Source: DAOUEX01 sp034430235 (lineage in GTDB: Bacteria; Chloroflexota; Anaerolineae; UBA2200). From it: 29,223 nt of DNA. This document shows positions 1 to 7,438 of this stretch, piece after piece (the first letter of the stretch is position 1; each line of letters begins with the position of its first letter). The stretch spans positions 1 through 29,223 of the forward strand of contig CAYZGO010000033.1 of the NCBI GenBank assembly GCA_964478075.1, given 5' to 3'. The position numbers were made by a program, and so were the translations under genes. Under the pieces are notes generated by a model. It saw nothing but the letters and a program-made list of their open reading frames with translations. It was not told where the DNA came from and did not search any database.

Positions 1-53
1 AACCGCTGAAACCGGGGGCACTATCCTGGTAGACCCCGTTTTTCAACACCCTC
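1..53 (+). repeat. Terminal inverted repeat, left copy
   Basis: The first 53 bases are the exact reverse complement of the last 53 bases of the window, and identity stops abruptly after base 53. Read outward, the sequence contains GTGTTGAAAAACGGGGTC, which has the look of an insertion-sequence end. No transposase is visible inside the window, so the element itself would lie outside. The simplest reading is that the assembly broke at two inward-facing ends of one repeated element. The IS assignment is inference; the repeat itself is read directly. Confidence 0.85.
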
Positions 54-110
54 GTTACCGCTTACCAGTTGGCAGTCTCCTGCGGCAGTGTTGAGTGGTG
101 TCTTCGTTTC

Positions 111-139
111 TTGGTGGTAGCGTCTCGGTGGTATATAAT
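111..139 (+). promoter_or_regulatory. Sigma70-type promoter for proS
   Basis: A -35 box TTGGTG (111-116) lies 17 bases before a perfect -10 box TATAAT (134-139). The start codon of proS follows at 173 with the ribosome site AAGGAGG at 158-164, leaving a short leader of roughly 25 bases. The position fits initiation of the first gene of the translation cluster. Confidence 0.6.
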
Positions 140-172
140 AGCTACAATACCAAGCGCAAGGAGGCCTGGAAT

Positions 173-736
173 ATGCGCCTATCCAATCTGTTTGGGCGAA
201 CACTGCGCGAGCCGCCTGCTGAGGCTGAACTGCTCAGCCATCAACTTGCGCTGCGTGCCGGACTGATCCGCCGACTGGCGGCCGGCATTTACACCTACCT
301 GCCCCTTGGCTGGCGTGTCCTGCGCAAGATCGAGCGCATCATGCGCGAAGAGATGGACGCCATCGGCGGTCAGGAGATGAACATGCCCGTGGTTAACCCT
401 GCCGAAATCTGGCGGGCTACCGGCCGCTACGATGCTCCCGCACCTGGCCCTACCCTGGTGCGCTTCCGTGACCGGGCCGCTCGCGATATGGTTGCTGGCC
501 ATAACCCACGAAGAGGTAGTGGCGGACCTGCTGCGCACGGAAATCAATTCCTATCGTCAACTGCCGCTTATGATTTACCATATCCAGACCAAGTTTCGCG
601 ACGAGCCACGCGCTCGTGGGGGGCTGATCCGCACACGAGAGTTCACCATGAAGGATGCCTACAGTTGCCACCCGGATTTCGACAGCCTGGACGAGTTCTA
701 CCCCCGAATGTATCAAGCTTATGTCAGTATATTTGA
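173..736 (+). CDS. proS: Prolyl-tRNA synthetase, N-terminal part (frameshifted gene)
   Basis: This is the 5' part of a class II prolyl-tRNA synthetase, which charges tRNA-Pro with proline in the cytoplasm. ATG 173 is chosen because AAGGAGG sits 8 bases upstream and the protein begins MRLSNLFGRTLRE, the usual family start. Homology runs in this frame through the motif 1 region (VNPAEIW) to RDMV at 485-493. The next expected residues, LAITHEEVV, are in the +1 frame from 495, so one extra base lies within GTTG 491-494. Everything after 493 in this frame, up to the stop at 734-736, is out-of-frame sequence. The joined product would be about 568 residues, a normal length for the long bacterial ProRS with an editing domain. 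It may be a sequencing or assembly error, since the rest is well conserved. Confidence 0.85.
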   Translation: MRLSNLFGRTLREPPAEAELLSHQLALRAGLIRRLAAGIYTYLPLGWRVLRKIERIMREEMDAIGGQEMNMPVVNPAEIWRATGRYDAPAPGPTLVRFRDRAARDMVAGHNPRRGSGGPAAHGNQFLSSTAAYDLPYPDQVSRRATRSWGADPHTRVHHEGCLQLPPGFRQPGRVLPPNVSSLCQYI

Positions 737-1880
737 GCGTTGTGCGGTGCCCACCATCGCCGTGGCCGCCGACACGGGCGTGATGGGCGGCGCCAGCTCC
801 CACGAGTTCATGGTTGTCTCAGATGTAGGCGAAGATACGCTGATCATCTGCCCCAGTTGCGGCTACGCTGCCAATGTGGAAAAGGCAAGGTTCGTCAAGC
901 CTACTGGCGTCTCGGAGGCGAAACGTCGTGTCACTGAGGTGGCCACGCCGGACTGCAAAAGCATCGAGGATGTGGCGGCCTTTGTTGGCGTGCCCAGCCG
1001 CCGGACGCTCAAAGTGGTCTTTTACACCACGGAAAGCAGTGAAGTCGTGCTGGCCCTCATACGTGGCGACCTGGAGGTGAACTCGGTCAAGCTTTCCAAC
1101 GCACTGGGGGGCTCCCAGTTGCGTCCTTCGCGCGAAGAGGAGTTGCAGGCTGCAGGCATCGTTGCGGGCTACGCCTCGCCCGTGGGTCTATCAGGCTTTC
1201 GCGTCATCGCCGACGATTCGATCACCATGGACACCAACTTTGTGGCAGGAGCCAACAAAGAGGGATACCACCTTAAGAATGTGAACTATCCGCGCGACTT
1301 TGCTGTCACGGCCGTGACTGACATAGCCCTCGCCCGCGCTGGGGACCACTGCCCGCAATGCAACGGCGCCCTGCAGGCAACGCACGGCATTGAGATGGGC
1401 CATCTCTTTAAGTTGGGCACCAGATACAGCGAAGCTGTAGGCGCGACCTACTTGGACAAGGACGGCCAGGCACGGCCTATCGTCATGGGTTCATACGGTA
1501 TCGGTACAGGTAGGTTGATGGCTGCGATCATCGAACTCAACCACGACGAGCGGGGCATCATCTGGCCCGCATCGGTGGCGCCCTACCAGTTCCACTTGCT
1601 GTCTCTGGGCACAGCCCAACCACAGGTCGTAACAGCAACGGAGCAACTGTACCATCACCTCCTGAAAGCTGGCTACGAAGTGCTGTACGATGACCGTGAG
1701 GAAAGGGCAGGAGTCAAGTTCAACAATGCGGATTTGATTGGCATTCCCTGGCGCCTTGCTGTGAGTCGCAAAACACTGGCACAAGATAGCATAGAGATCA
1801 AAAAGCGAAGCGCAAGCACAGTCCGTCTGGTGCCACTGAGCGAACTGGATGCTGTGCTGGCTAAGCTAACGGCCGGATAA
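495..1880 (+). CDS. proS: Prolyl-tRNA synthetase, C-terminal part (after frameshift)
   Basis: This is the continuation of proS in the +1 frame. It starts with LAITHEEVVADL and carries class II motif 2 (TKFRDE ... TREFTMKDAYS). Next come the inserted editing (INS/YbaK-like) domain around 950-1250, motif 3 (MGSYGIGTGRL near 1486-1517) and the anticodon-binding domain (YDDREERAGVKFNNADLIG). The frame is open upstream to 432, but that stretch has no homology. A cellular ribosome could reach this part only by frameshifting or an internal start, so the gene is either a pseudogene or, more likely given the intact downstream domains, carries one artefactual base. An essential enzyme would be expected to be functional. 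The next gene, nusA, has its own promoter 170 bases on. Confidence 0.85.
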   Translation: MAITHEEVVADLLRTEINSYRQLPLMIYHIQTKFRDEPRARGGLIRTREFTMKDAYSCHPDFDSLDEFYPRMYQAYVSIFERCAVPTIAVAADTGVMGGASSHEFMVVSDVGEDTLIICPSCGYAANVEKARFVKPTGVSEAKRRVTEVATPDCKSIEDVAAFVGVPSRRTLKVVFYTTESSEVVLALIRGDLEVNSVKLSNALGGSQLRPSREEELQAAGIVAGYASPVGLSGFRVIADDSITMDTNFVAGANKEGYHLKNVNYPRDFAVTAVTDIALARAGDHCPQCNGALQATHGIEMGHLFKLGTRYSEAVGATYLDKDGQARPIVMGSYGIGTGRLMAAIIELNHDERGIIWPASVAPYQFHLLSLGTAQPQVVTATEQLYHHLLKAGYEVLYDDREERAGVKFNNADLIGIPWRLAVSRKTLAQDSIEIKKRSASTVRLVPLSELDAVLAKLTAG

Positions 1881-1917
1881 GCTCAACACTTGCAGAGGCA
1901 CAGGCCGTAATCGGCAT

Positions 1918-1946
1918 TTGCAGAAAATGGGCAACAATGCTATAAT
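1918..1946 (+). promoter_or_regulatory. Sigma70-type promoter for nusA
   Basis: TTGCAG (1918-1923) and TATAAT (1941-1946) are separated by exactly 17 bases. Transcription would begin near 1953, about 97 bases before the nusA start codon. The whole downstream operon (nusA to rtcB) is on the same strand and probably uses this promoter. Confidence 0.7.
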
Positions 1947-1956
1947 GCGTTTGCGC

Positions 1957-2000
1957 AGAAAAGCGTCGCTGAAAAGTGGGTTCCCCCCGCTTTTCTTCTT
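1957..2000 (+). promoter_or_regulatory. nusA leader with two competing hairpins (attenuator candidate)
   Basis: Stem A pairs AGAAAAGCG (1957-1965) with CGCTTTTCT (1988-1996), 9 perfect pairs. Stem B pairs GAAAAGTGGG (1971-1980) with the segment ending in GCTTTTC (1986-1995), 10 pairs with one G-T, closed by a short loop and followed by TTCTT. The two use the same 3' segment, so they cannot form together. This is the geometry of a transcription attenuator, and NusA is itself a pausing and termination factor. Regulation is inferred; the pairings are read from the sequence. Confidence 0.45.
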
Positions 2001-2049
2001 GTAATTGGCTTTACGACAGGGCACTGTGCCCCATAGGAGGTTCTCGGGT

Positions 2050-3621
2050 TTGAAGAACACCTTTCTCGTTGCCATAACCCAGGTATGTGCAGAACGGCAC
2101 CTGCCTGAAGCGGTGATTCTGGACGCCATTGAGCAGGCCCTAATTCTGGCCTACAAGCGAAAGTTTGGCACAGATCAGAACATCGCTGTCAAAGTTGACC
2201 CCAACACGGGTAAGGTGCGTGTTTACGCAAAAAAAGAGGTCGTCGAAGAGATTGAGCACCAGGGCAGTCAGATCTCGCTGAAGGAAGCCTGCAAGCTTGA
2301 CGACGCGGCTGAGCTAGGCAGCACAGTCCATGTTGAGTTGACGCCTAAGAACTTTGGACGCATCGATGCCCAAACGGCGAAGCAAGTCATCCTGCAGCGC
2401 ATCCGAGAAGCTGAACGGGAGACCATGTACGCCGATTGGTCAGACCGCACTGGTGAGGTCGTCATGGGCACCGTGCGCAATATAGACACCTCCGGCAACG
2501 TCATCCTGTCCCTAGGCAGGGCAGAAGCAATAATGCCCAGAAATGAGCGGATTCGGACCGAGCAATACACGCCCAACCGGAGAGTACGAGCCTATGTCTA
2601 TGAAGTAGAGAAGACGAGTCGAGGGCCACGCATCAGGGTCTCGCGCACCCACCGCAAACTGCTGCGGCGCCTGCTGGAATCTGAAGTGCCAGAGATATTT
2701 CAGGGCACCGTCGAGATCAAGGGCATCGCGCGAGAACCTGGTTCCCGCTCAAAAGTAGCCGTAACTGCCACCCAGGAGGGGGTTGATCCAGTGGGCTCCT
2801 GCGTGGGCATGCGCGGAGTGCGCATCCAGAGCATCGTGAACGAGCTGAACGGCGAGAAAATAGACGTCGTAGCCTGGGCCCCAGAAGAGACGAGATTCGT
2901 CGCCAACGCCCTCAGTCCGGCCAGGGTGGAGCACGTCTGGTTGGACCGTGATACCAGGACGGCCACTGTGGTAGTGCCCGACAACCAACTCTCGCTGGCC
3001 ATTGGCAAGGAAGGACAGAATGCCCGTCTGGCGGCCAAGCTGACAAACTGGCGCATTGACATCAAGAGCCTCACCGAGGCCGCAGAAGAGATCCAACGCC
3101 GCGCGGAGGAGGAAGCTGAGGCAGCGGCAAAAGAGGCGGAACTAGCTGCCAAGCGAGAGGCCGCCGCAGCGCTCCTAGCTGAAGCAGAAGTAAGCCTGGC
3201 GCAAGCAGAGCAGGAGGAAACCGCACAGGCTGTTGAGACTCAGGCAGAAGAGTTGCCGCTTACTGAAGAAGCCGTGACTGAAGAAGTAGCAGCCGCCGTC
3301 GAGGAAGCAGAAGCGCCTGCCGCAGAGCTTTTGCCTGAGGAGGAAGCCGCTCTTGAAGCAGTAGAACTCCCGATGGAGATTCCGGACGAAGCGCAAGAGC
3401 AGGTCACAGAACAGATTGTCGAGCCAGAGGTCAGCGAAGAAGCCGCCATGGTTCGGGAGACTGAGGAAGACGAAGAAGCGGAGGGGGACAAGCCCAAAGG
3501 CAAGAAGAAGCGCCGCCGGCGAGACCTGATCTACGATGAAGAGTCCGGAACGATTGTCAGTCGCCAGAGGCGAAAGGCCAGCCGCCGTCTTGACGAGTGG
3601 GAAGACGAGGCGGAATGGTGA
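2050..3621 (+). CDS. nusA: Transcription termination/antitermination factor NusA
   Basis: NusA binds RNA polymerase and nascent RNA and controls pausing, termination and antitermination. TTG 2050 is the start: AGGAGG lies at 2035-2040, 9 bases upstream, and the protein then begins with the usual KNTFLVAITQVC; the upstream in-frame ATG at 2005 only reads leader. The product is 523 residues. Domains in order are the N-terminal polymerase-binding domain (about 1-125), S1 (about 130-195), KH1 (about 200-275) and KH2 (about 280-345, with GKEGQNARLAAKL). The last roughly 170 residues are a Glu/Ala-rich, low-complexity tail ending in a basic run (KGKKKRRRR) and a Trp-containing acidic tip. They replace the acidic repeats seen in proteobacterial NusA. 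rimP, the usual upstream neighbour, is absent. Confidence 0.95.
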   Translation: MKNTFLVAITQVCAERHLPEAVILDAIEQALILAYKRKFGTDQNIAVKVDPNTGKVRVYAKKEVVEEIEHQGSQISLKEACKLDDAAELGSTVHVELTPKNFGRIDAQTAKQVILQRIREAERETMYADWSDRTGEVVMGTVRNIDTSGNVILSLGRAEAIMPRNERIRTEQYTPNRRVRAYVYEVEKTSRGPRIRVSRTHRKLLRRLLESEVPEIFQGTVEIKGIAREPGSRSKVAVTATQEGVDPVGSCVGMRGVRIQSIVNELNGEKIDVVAWAPEETRFVANALSPARVEHVWLDRDTRTATVVVPDNQLSLAIGKEGQNARLAAKLTNWRIDIKSLTEAAEEIQRRAEEEAEAAAKEAELAAKREAAAALLAEAEVSLAQAEQEETAQAVETQAEELPLTEEAVTEEVAAAVEEAEAPAAELLPEEEAALEAVELPMEIPDEAQEQVTEQIVEPEVSEEAAMVRETEEDEEAEGDKPKGKKKRRRRDLIYDEESGTIVSRQRRKASRRLDEWEDEAEW

Positions 3622-3634
3622 GGAAAGGAGCTGG

Positions 3635-3670
3635 ATGTCGCCTTGTCATCAGCGGCTCCAGAAGCAGTGA
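3635..3670 (+). other. Possible 11-codon leader ORF before ylxR
   Basis: GGAAAGGAG (3622-3630) is the strongest ribosome site in the nusA-ylxR gap, but it is positioned for ATG 3635, which opens an 11-codon frame MSPCHQRLQKQ ending at TGA 3668-3670. ylxR starts 9 bases later at 3679 with no convincing site of its own. Translational coupling through this tiny ORF is possible. The peptide has no recognisable features, so this may be chance. Confidence 0.25.
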
Positions 3671-3678
3671 TTTGAGCA

Positions 3679-4041
3679 ATGGCACGCAAACACGTTCCGT
3701 TGCGCACTTGTGTTCAATGCCAGCAGGTGCGCCCTAAGCGAGAATTGATCCGTATAGTCCGCACCCCTCACGGGAATATCGAGATAGATGAGAAGGGCAA
3801 GGCTGCTGGCCGAGGTGCATACCTGTGCCGCAACAAAGCCTGTTGGGAAAGCGCTATAGCCCGAGACCGCCTGGGCTATGCTCTCAAGACCAAGTTGAGT
3901 CCTGAGGACAAGGAGCGACTTCTGGAATACGGGCAGCAGTTGCCTTACACCGACGCGCATGAGGGTACAGAAGCACAACCGCCAGCTTCTGAAGTCAAAG
4001 GCAGTTCTAGGAAAGGAGAGAGGGACAACCACCACGGTTGA
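3679..4041 (+). CDS. ylxR: YlxR/RnpM family RNA-binding protein (DUF448)
   Basis: This is a small basic nucleic-acid-binding protein that sits between nusA and infB in many bacteria; in Bacillus the family member binds RNase P RNA. Of the 120 residues, the first 85 form the conserved domain. They show the start MARKHVPLRTCVQC, the RELIRIVRT strand, the GRGAYLC motif and two Cys pairs. The last 35 residues are polar and unconserved. An in-frame TGA at 3673-3675 forces the start to ATG 3679 or later. The gene lies 57 bases after nusA and is clearly part of the operon. Confidence 0.9.
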   Translation: MARKHVPLRTCVQCQQVRPKRELIRIVRTPHGNIEIDEKGKAAGRGAYLCRNKACWESAIARDRLGYALKTKLSPEDKERLLEYGQQLPYTDAHEGTEAQPPASEVKGSSRKGERDNHHG

Positions 4042-4424
4042 AGGTCAGAGACGTGCACATCCCGATTCCGAATACTGCACCAGACACTAGATCCATGCAT
4101 GCGCGAAGAGACGTCAGGGGTGAGATGAACGAAGAGGAGATGCTTATGGCTGGCTGAGTACTACGCGCAAGAGACGCCGTCAGTTCCCCCTCCTCACCCC
4201 CTCCTTCCCCAGCAGGGATTGCGTATCTTCGCCCTGCAGATAGAAGCACTGCATCTGTTGGCAACAACCGAGAGCAGATTCTCCGCCACTACGCAAGGCC
4301 CTCAAGCCCTGCGCATCGCGAGTGTATCCAAGTTCCGGCTGTAGTGGTGCTGCCGCCAGCACCCAGACGCTGGGATGCATCCCTTAGGATTCGCGATAAT
4401 CGAAGGATGAAAGGGGGGTAGGTT
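4042..4424. other. 383-bp gene-free gap between ylxR and infB
   Basis: The gap holds no recognisable gene. Many bacteria have an L7Ae-like ylxQ here, but no frame shows such a protein. The only unusual composition is the pyrimidine-rich tract CCCCCTCCTCACCCCCTCC near 4185-4203. The end provides the infB ribosome site (AAGGGGGG near 4410). A gap this long inside a tight operon could hide an internal promoter or RNA element; I could not identify one. Confidence 0.5.
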
Positions 4425-6986
4425 ATGAGTGAAGAGAAAACCACCCGCAAGAAGATGACTACTACATCCAAAGGCCAATCCACGGCCAACAAGCCCAGCG
4501 AGGCCCCTGACACAAAGGGCAAAGCAGGGTCTGATACTGCCGTGTCAAAGAGCAGAGCCAAGAAAACGGCCAAACCTGGATCTGATACGACCAAGCGCAC
4601 ACGCACGAAGGCGAAAGCTACTACACGCAAGGCAAAGTCTCCTCCAAAGAAAGCAGAGGCAAAGCCGGCAGCAGAGCCTGAGGTCACCGTGCCAAAGGCT
4701 GCTGCCAAGAAAACGGCCAAGGCTGCAGCGGATGCCGCCAAGGTTATACGAAAGAAGGCGAAAGCCGCGACCCGCAAGGCGAAGCCGGCGGCAGAGCCAG
4801 AGGTCACCACACCAAAGACCCGTGCCAAGAAAAAGGCCAAAGCTGCAGCGGATGCCGCCAAGCCCACAAGAAAGAAACCGAAAGCCGCCGCCCGAAAGGC
4901 AAAGCCTGCAGCAAAGAAGCCAGCAGCAGGACCCGAGATCACGACGCCAAAGGCTGCTGCGAAGAAGAAGGCCAAGGCTGCAGCGGATACGGCCAAGCGC
5001 ACACGCGCCAAGCCAAAGGCCGCCGCCCGAAAGGCAAAGCCCCGGCCAAAAGAACCAGAGCCAAAGCCCGCAGCGGAGCCTGAGGTTATCGGGCCATCTG
5101 AGGAGGAAGCCGCTCCTTCGCAGCAACCCGCAGTACCCAGCGCCGCACCGGCAGATACTGTAGTTCCAGATGCTATGGCCGTGGCGGAGGCCAAAGAGGC
5201 CGCACCTGCCGCCAATGCGATCACGGTCCCATCCTTGATCACGGTACGCGACCTGTCCAAGCTACTGGGCACCAGCCCCATTAGCGTCATCCGCGAGTTG
5301 ATGAAAAACGGCGTTATGGCCAATATCAACCAAGTGATCGACTTTGACACGGCAGCCGTCGTAACCACGGATATGGGCTTCGAAGTAGAAGAGGAGCGCC
5401 CACCGGAGCCAGTCGAGGAAGCGCCCGTGGTGCCACTACGCAGACGTCGTGAATATACAGCCGAGGAACTGTCCAAGCTGGCACCACGGCCGCCAGTGGT
5501 GACAATCATGGGCCACGTTGACCACGGCAAGACCTCCCTGTTAGACGTCATCCGCCAGACCGATGTGGTTGCAGGCGAGGCGGGTGGCATTACCCAACAC
5601 ATTGGTGCCTATCAGGTAGAAACACAAGGGAAAAAGATCACCTTCCTGGACACACCAGGACACGAGGCTTTCACTGCCATGCGCGCACGTGGAGCCATGG
5701 CCACCGACATTGCCGTACTGGTCATCGCAGCCGACGACGGTGTGCAGCCCCAGACACTTGAGGCAATAGACCATGCCCGCGCGGCACAAGTGCCCATCGT
5801 TATCGCCCTGAACAAGATTGACAAGTCCAACGCCAGTCCCGACCTAGTCAAGAAGCAACTCTCAGAAGTGGGACTACTCGTGGAAGATTATGGCGGCGAT
5901 GTCATTTGCGTTCCCGTCTCTGCCAAGCAAAAGATCGGTCTGGAGAGCTTGCTGGAAATGATCCTGTTGGTCGCCGAAATGGCCGATTTGAAAGCCAACC
6001 CTGAAGCTCGTGCCTCAGGCACGGTCATCGAGGGTCAGTTGGACAAAACGAAAGGCCCCATGGCCACATTGCTGGTACAAGAGGGTACGCTGCGCGTTGG
6101 CAACCATCTGATCGTCGGAGACCTCGCGGGCAAGGTTCGTGCCATGTTCAATGACAAGGGCCAGCGCATTAAGACTGCCCCTCCCGCAACGGCAGTCGCT
6201 GTCCTGGGTCTGAGCAATGTGCCCACCGCTGGTGACACCTTCGAGGTCGTCAAGGACGAGCGCACGGCACGGGCACTGGCTGCTGCCGAAGTCACGCGGC
6301 GCCAAGAGACAGCCACTGAGCAGAAGCAAAAGGTCCTCAGCCTTGACGATTTCTTTGCCCAGGCTCAGGCTGGCCAGGTGAAAGAACTCAACATCATACT
6401 CAAGGCAGATGCGCAAGGCTCTATTGAACCTATCGTCAACTCGGTGGAGAAACTTGGAGATGAATCGCTCAAAGTCAAGTTCCTGCACACGGCAACCGGC
6501 AATATCAACGAATCGGACGTCATGCTTGCCGTGGCCTCTAATGCCATTGTTATCGGCTTCAGTGTGCTCGCAGACGCCGCTGCCAGCCGCACGGCGGAGG
6601 CCGAGAGGGTTGACGTGCGCTTCTACAATATCATCTACAAGTTGATAGATGACATAGACAGGGCACTCAAAGGGCTGCTAGAGCCCACTTATGAGGACGT
6701 GACCATTGGTCATGCTGAGGTAAAGGCCATCTTCGGCATTCCGCATAAAAAGAAGGTGGCGGGCTGCCTGGTCACAGATGGCATTGCCGCACGCAATGCT
6801 ATGGTTCGTGTGAGACGCGATGAGCAAGTTGTCTTCGAGGGCCAAGTCGCATCCCTGCGCCGCTTTAAGGACGACGTGCGCGAAGTGAGCACGGGCATGG
6901 AGTGCGGCGTAGGCTTGGAAGGCTCTGATGACGTTGCGGTAGGCGATGTGCTTGAATTCTACAGAAAGGAACAGGTGAAAGTCTGA
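4425..6986 (+). CDS. infB: Translation initiation factor IF-2
   Basis: IF-2 is the GTPase that places fMet-tRNA on the 30S subunit and promotes subunit joining. The 853-residue product has three parts. Residues 1-260 are a Lys/Ala/Pro-rich, histone-H1-like tail with three to four imperfect copies of a block containing KAKAAADAAK and KAAARKAKP. Next is the IF2_N fold (about 264-320, ITVRDLSKLLG). The G domain begins at about residue 355 and shows G1 GHVDHGKT (about 363), G2 GGITQHIGA, G3 DTPGHE, G4 NKID and G5 VSAK. Domains II-IV follow, including the IF-2 core and the C-terminal fMet-tRNA-binding barrel. The SD-like GGGGGGTAGGTT precedes ATG 4425. Long antisense ORFs here are composition shadows. 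Confidence 0.97.
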   Translation: MSEEKTTRKKMTTTSKGQSTANKPSEAPDTKGKAGSDTAVSKSRAKKTAKPGSDTTKRTRTKAKATTRKAKSPPKKAEAKPAAEPEVTVPKAAAKKTAKAAADAAKVIRKKAKAATRKAKPAAEPEVTTPKTRAKKKAKAAADAAKPTRKKPKAAARKAKPAAKKPAAGPEITTPKAAAKKKAKAAADTAKRTRAKPKAAARKAKPRPKEPEPKPAAEPEVIGPSEEEAAPSQQPAVPSAAPADTVVPDAMAVAEAKEAAPAANAITVPSLITVRDLSKLLGTSPISVIRELMKNGVMANINQVIDFDTAAVVTTDMGFEVEEERPPEPVEEAPVVPLRRRREYTAEELSKLAPRPPVVTIMGHVDHGKTSLLDVIRQTDVVAGEAGGITQHIGAYQVETQGKKITFLDTPGHEAFTAMRARGAMATDIAVLVIAADDGVQPQTLEAIDHARAAQVPIVIALNKIDKSNASPDLVKKQLSEVGLLVEDYGGDVICVPVSAKQKIGLESLLEMILLVAEMADLKANPEARASGTVIEGQLDKTKGPMATLLVQEGTLRVGNHLIVGDLAGKVRAMFNDKGQRIKTAPPATAVAVLGLSNVPTAGDTFEVVKDERTARALAAAEVTRRQETATEQKQKVLSLDDFFAQAQAGQVKELNIILKADAQGSIEPIVNSVEKLGDESLKVKFLHTATGNINESDVMLAVASNAIVIGFSVLADAAASRTAEAERVDVRFYNIIYKLIDDIDRALKGLLEPTYEDVTIGHAEVKAIFGIPHKKKVAGCLVTDGIAARNAMVRVRRDEQVVFEGQVASLRRFKDDVREVSTGMECGVGLEGSDDVAVGDVLEFYRKEQVKV
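4680..5080 (+). repeat. Imperfect repeats coding the Lys/Ala-rich IF-2 tail
   Basis: Blocks such as GCTGCAGCGGATGCCGCCAA (4719-4738, 4839-4858 and a variant near 4977-4996) recur with roughly 120-140 base spacing. They encode repeated AAADAAK/AARKAKP modules. Expansion and contraction of these blocks would change IF-2 tail length without touching the GTPase core. Confidence 0.7.
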
Positions 6987-7021
6987 AGTGGGACCCGCTT
7001 ACGGGATTCGTGCTCCCACTT
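6986..7021 (+). terminator. Inverted repeat between infB and rbfA
   Basis: AAGTGGGA (6986-6993) pairs perfectly with TCCCACTT (7014-7021), and an inner CCCG/CGGG stem (6994-7005) stacks inside it. There is no U-tract after the stem, and the next gene follows 15 bases later. It is therefore more likely a processing or partial-attenuation hairpin than a full terminator. Confidence 0.35.
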
Positions 7022-7036
7022 CTCGCACCTTGGGAT

Positions 7037-7438
7037 ATGCCAACTCGGCGTCAAGAACGGGTTAGTGAACGCATTCACGAAGAGATCAGTGACCTGTTGC
7101 AAAAGAGAACAAGTGATCCCCGCCTCACCAACGTCACTGTAACTGACATTGAGATCAGCCCAGACCTGAAACGAGCCAAGGTATTCGTTAGCACACTTGG
7201 TGATCGCGATTCGCGCAACAATGCCCTACAGGGTCTGCAGCACGCTTCGGGCTACATCAGGCGCGAGTTGGCGCAGCGCCTGAGCTTGCGCTTTGTGCCA
7301 GAGTTGCGCTTCTTTCTGGATGATTCGTGGGAGCGCGGCGCGCACATTGACGAATTGTTGGAGCAATTGCGGGGTACTGCATCAAACCATAAGCTCACGG
7401 ACTCTTCAGGTGACGGTTGCAGCGATGAGAACCGCTAA
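7037..7438 (+). CDS. rbfA: Ribosome-binding factor A
   Basis: RbfA is a small KH-like protein that binds the immature 30S subunit and assists 16S 5'-end maturation. Start ATG 7037 gives MPTRRQERVSERIHEEISDLL, the normal family start. The upstream in-frame ATG at 7010 lies in the infB-rbfA hairpin and adds nine unconserved residues. The 133-residue product shows DPRL..VTVTDIEISPDL, AKVFVS and the ending LRFFLDDSWERGAHIDELL. It overlaps the next gene by 14 bases, indicating coupling. Confidence 0.93.
   Translation: MPTRRQERVSERIHEEISDLLQKRTSDPRLTNVTVTDIEISPDLKRAKVFVSTLGDRDSRNNALQGLQHASGYIRRELAQRLSLRFVPELRFFLDDSWERGAHIDELLEQLRGTASNHKLTDSSGDGCSDENR

Noticed and set aside
4289..5602. 437-residue antisense ORF opposite infB
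   Set aside because: It is Ala/Ser/Phe-rich nonsense created by the GC-rich Lys/Ala repeats of the IF-2 tail, and it has no ribosome site or family features.
6986..7021. Strong intrinsic terminator between infB and rbfA
   Set aside because: The stem is good but no U-tract follows and rbfA starts 15 bases later, so complete termination is unlikely.
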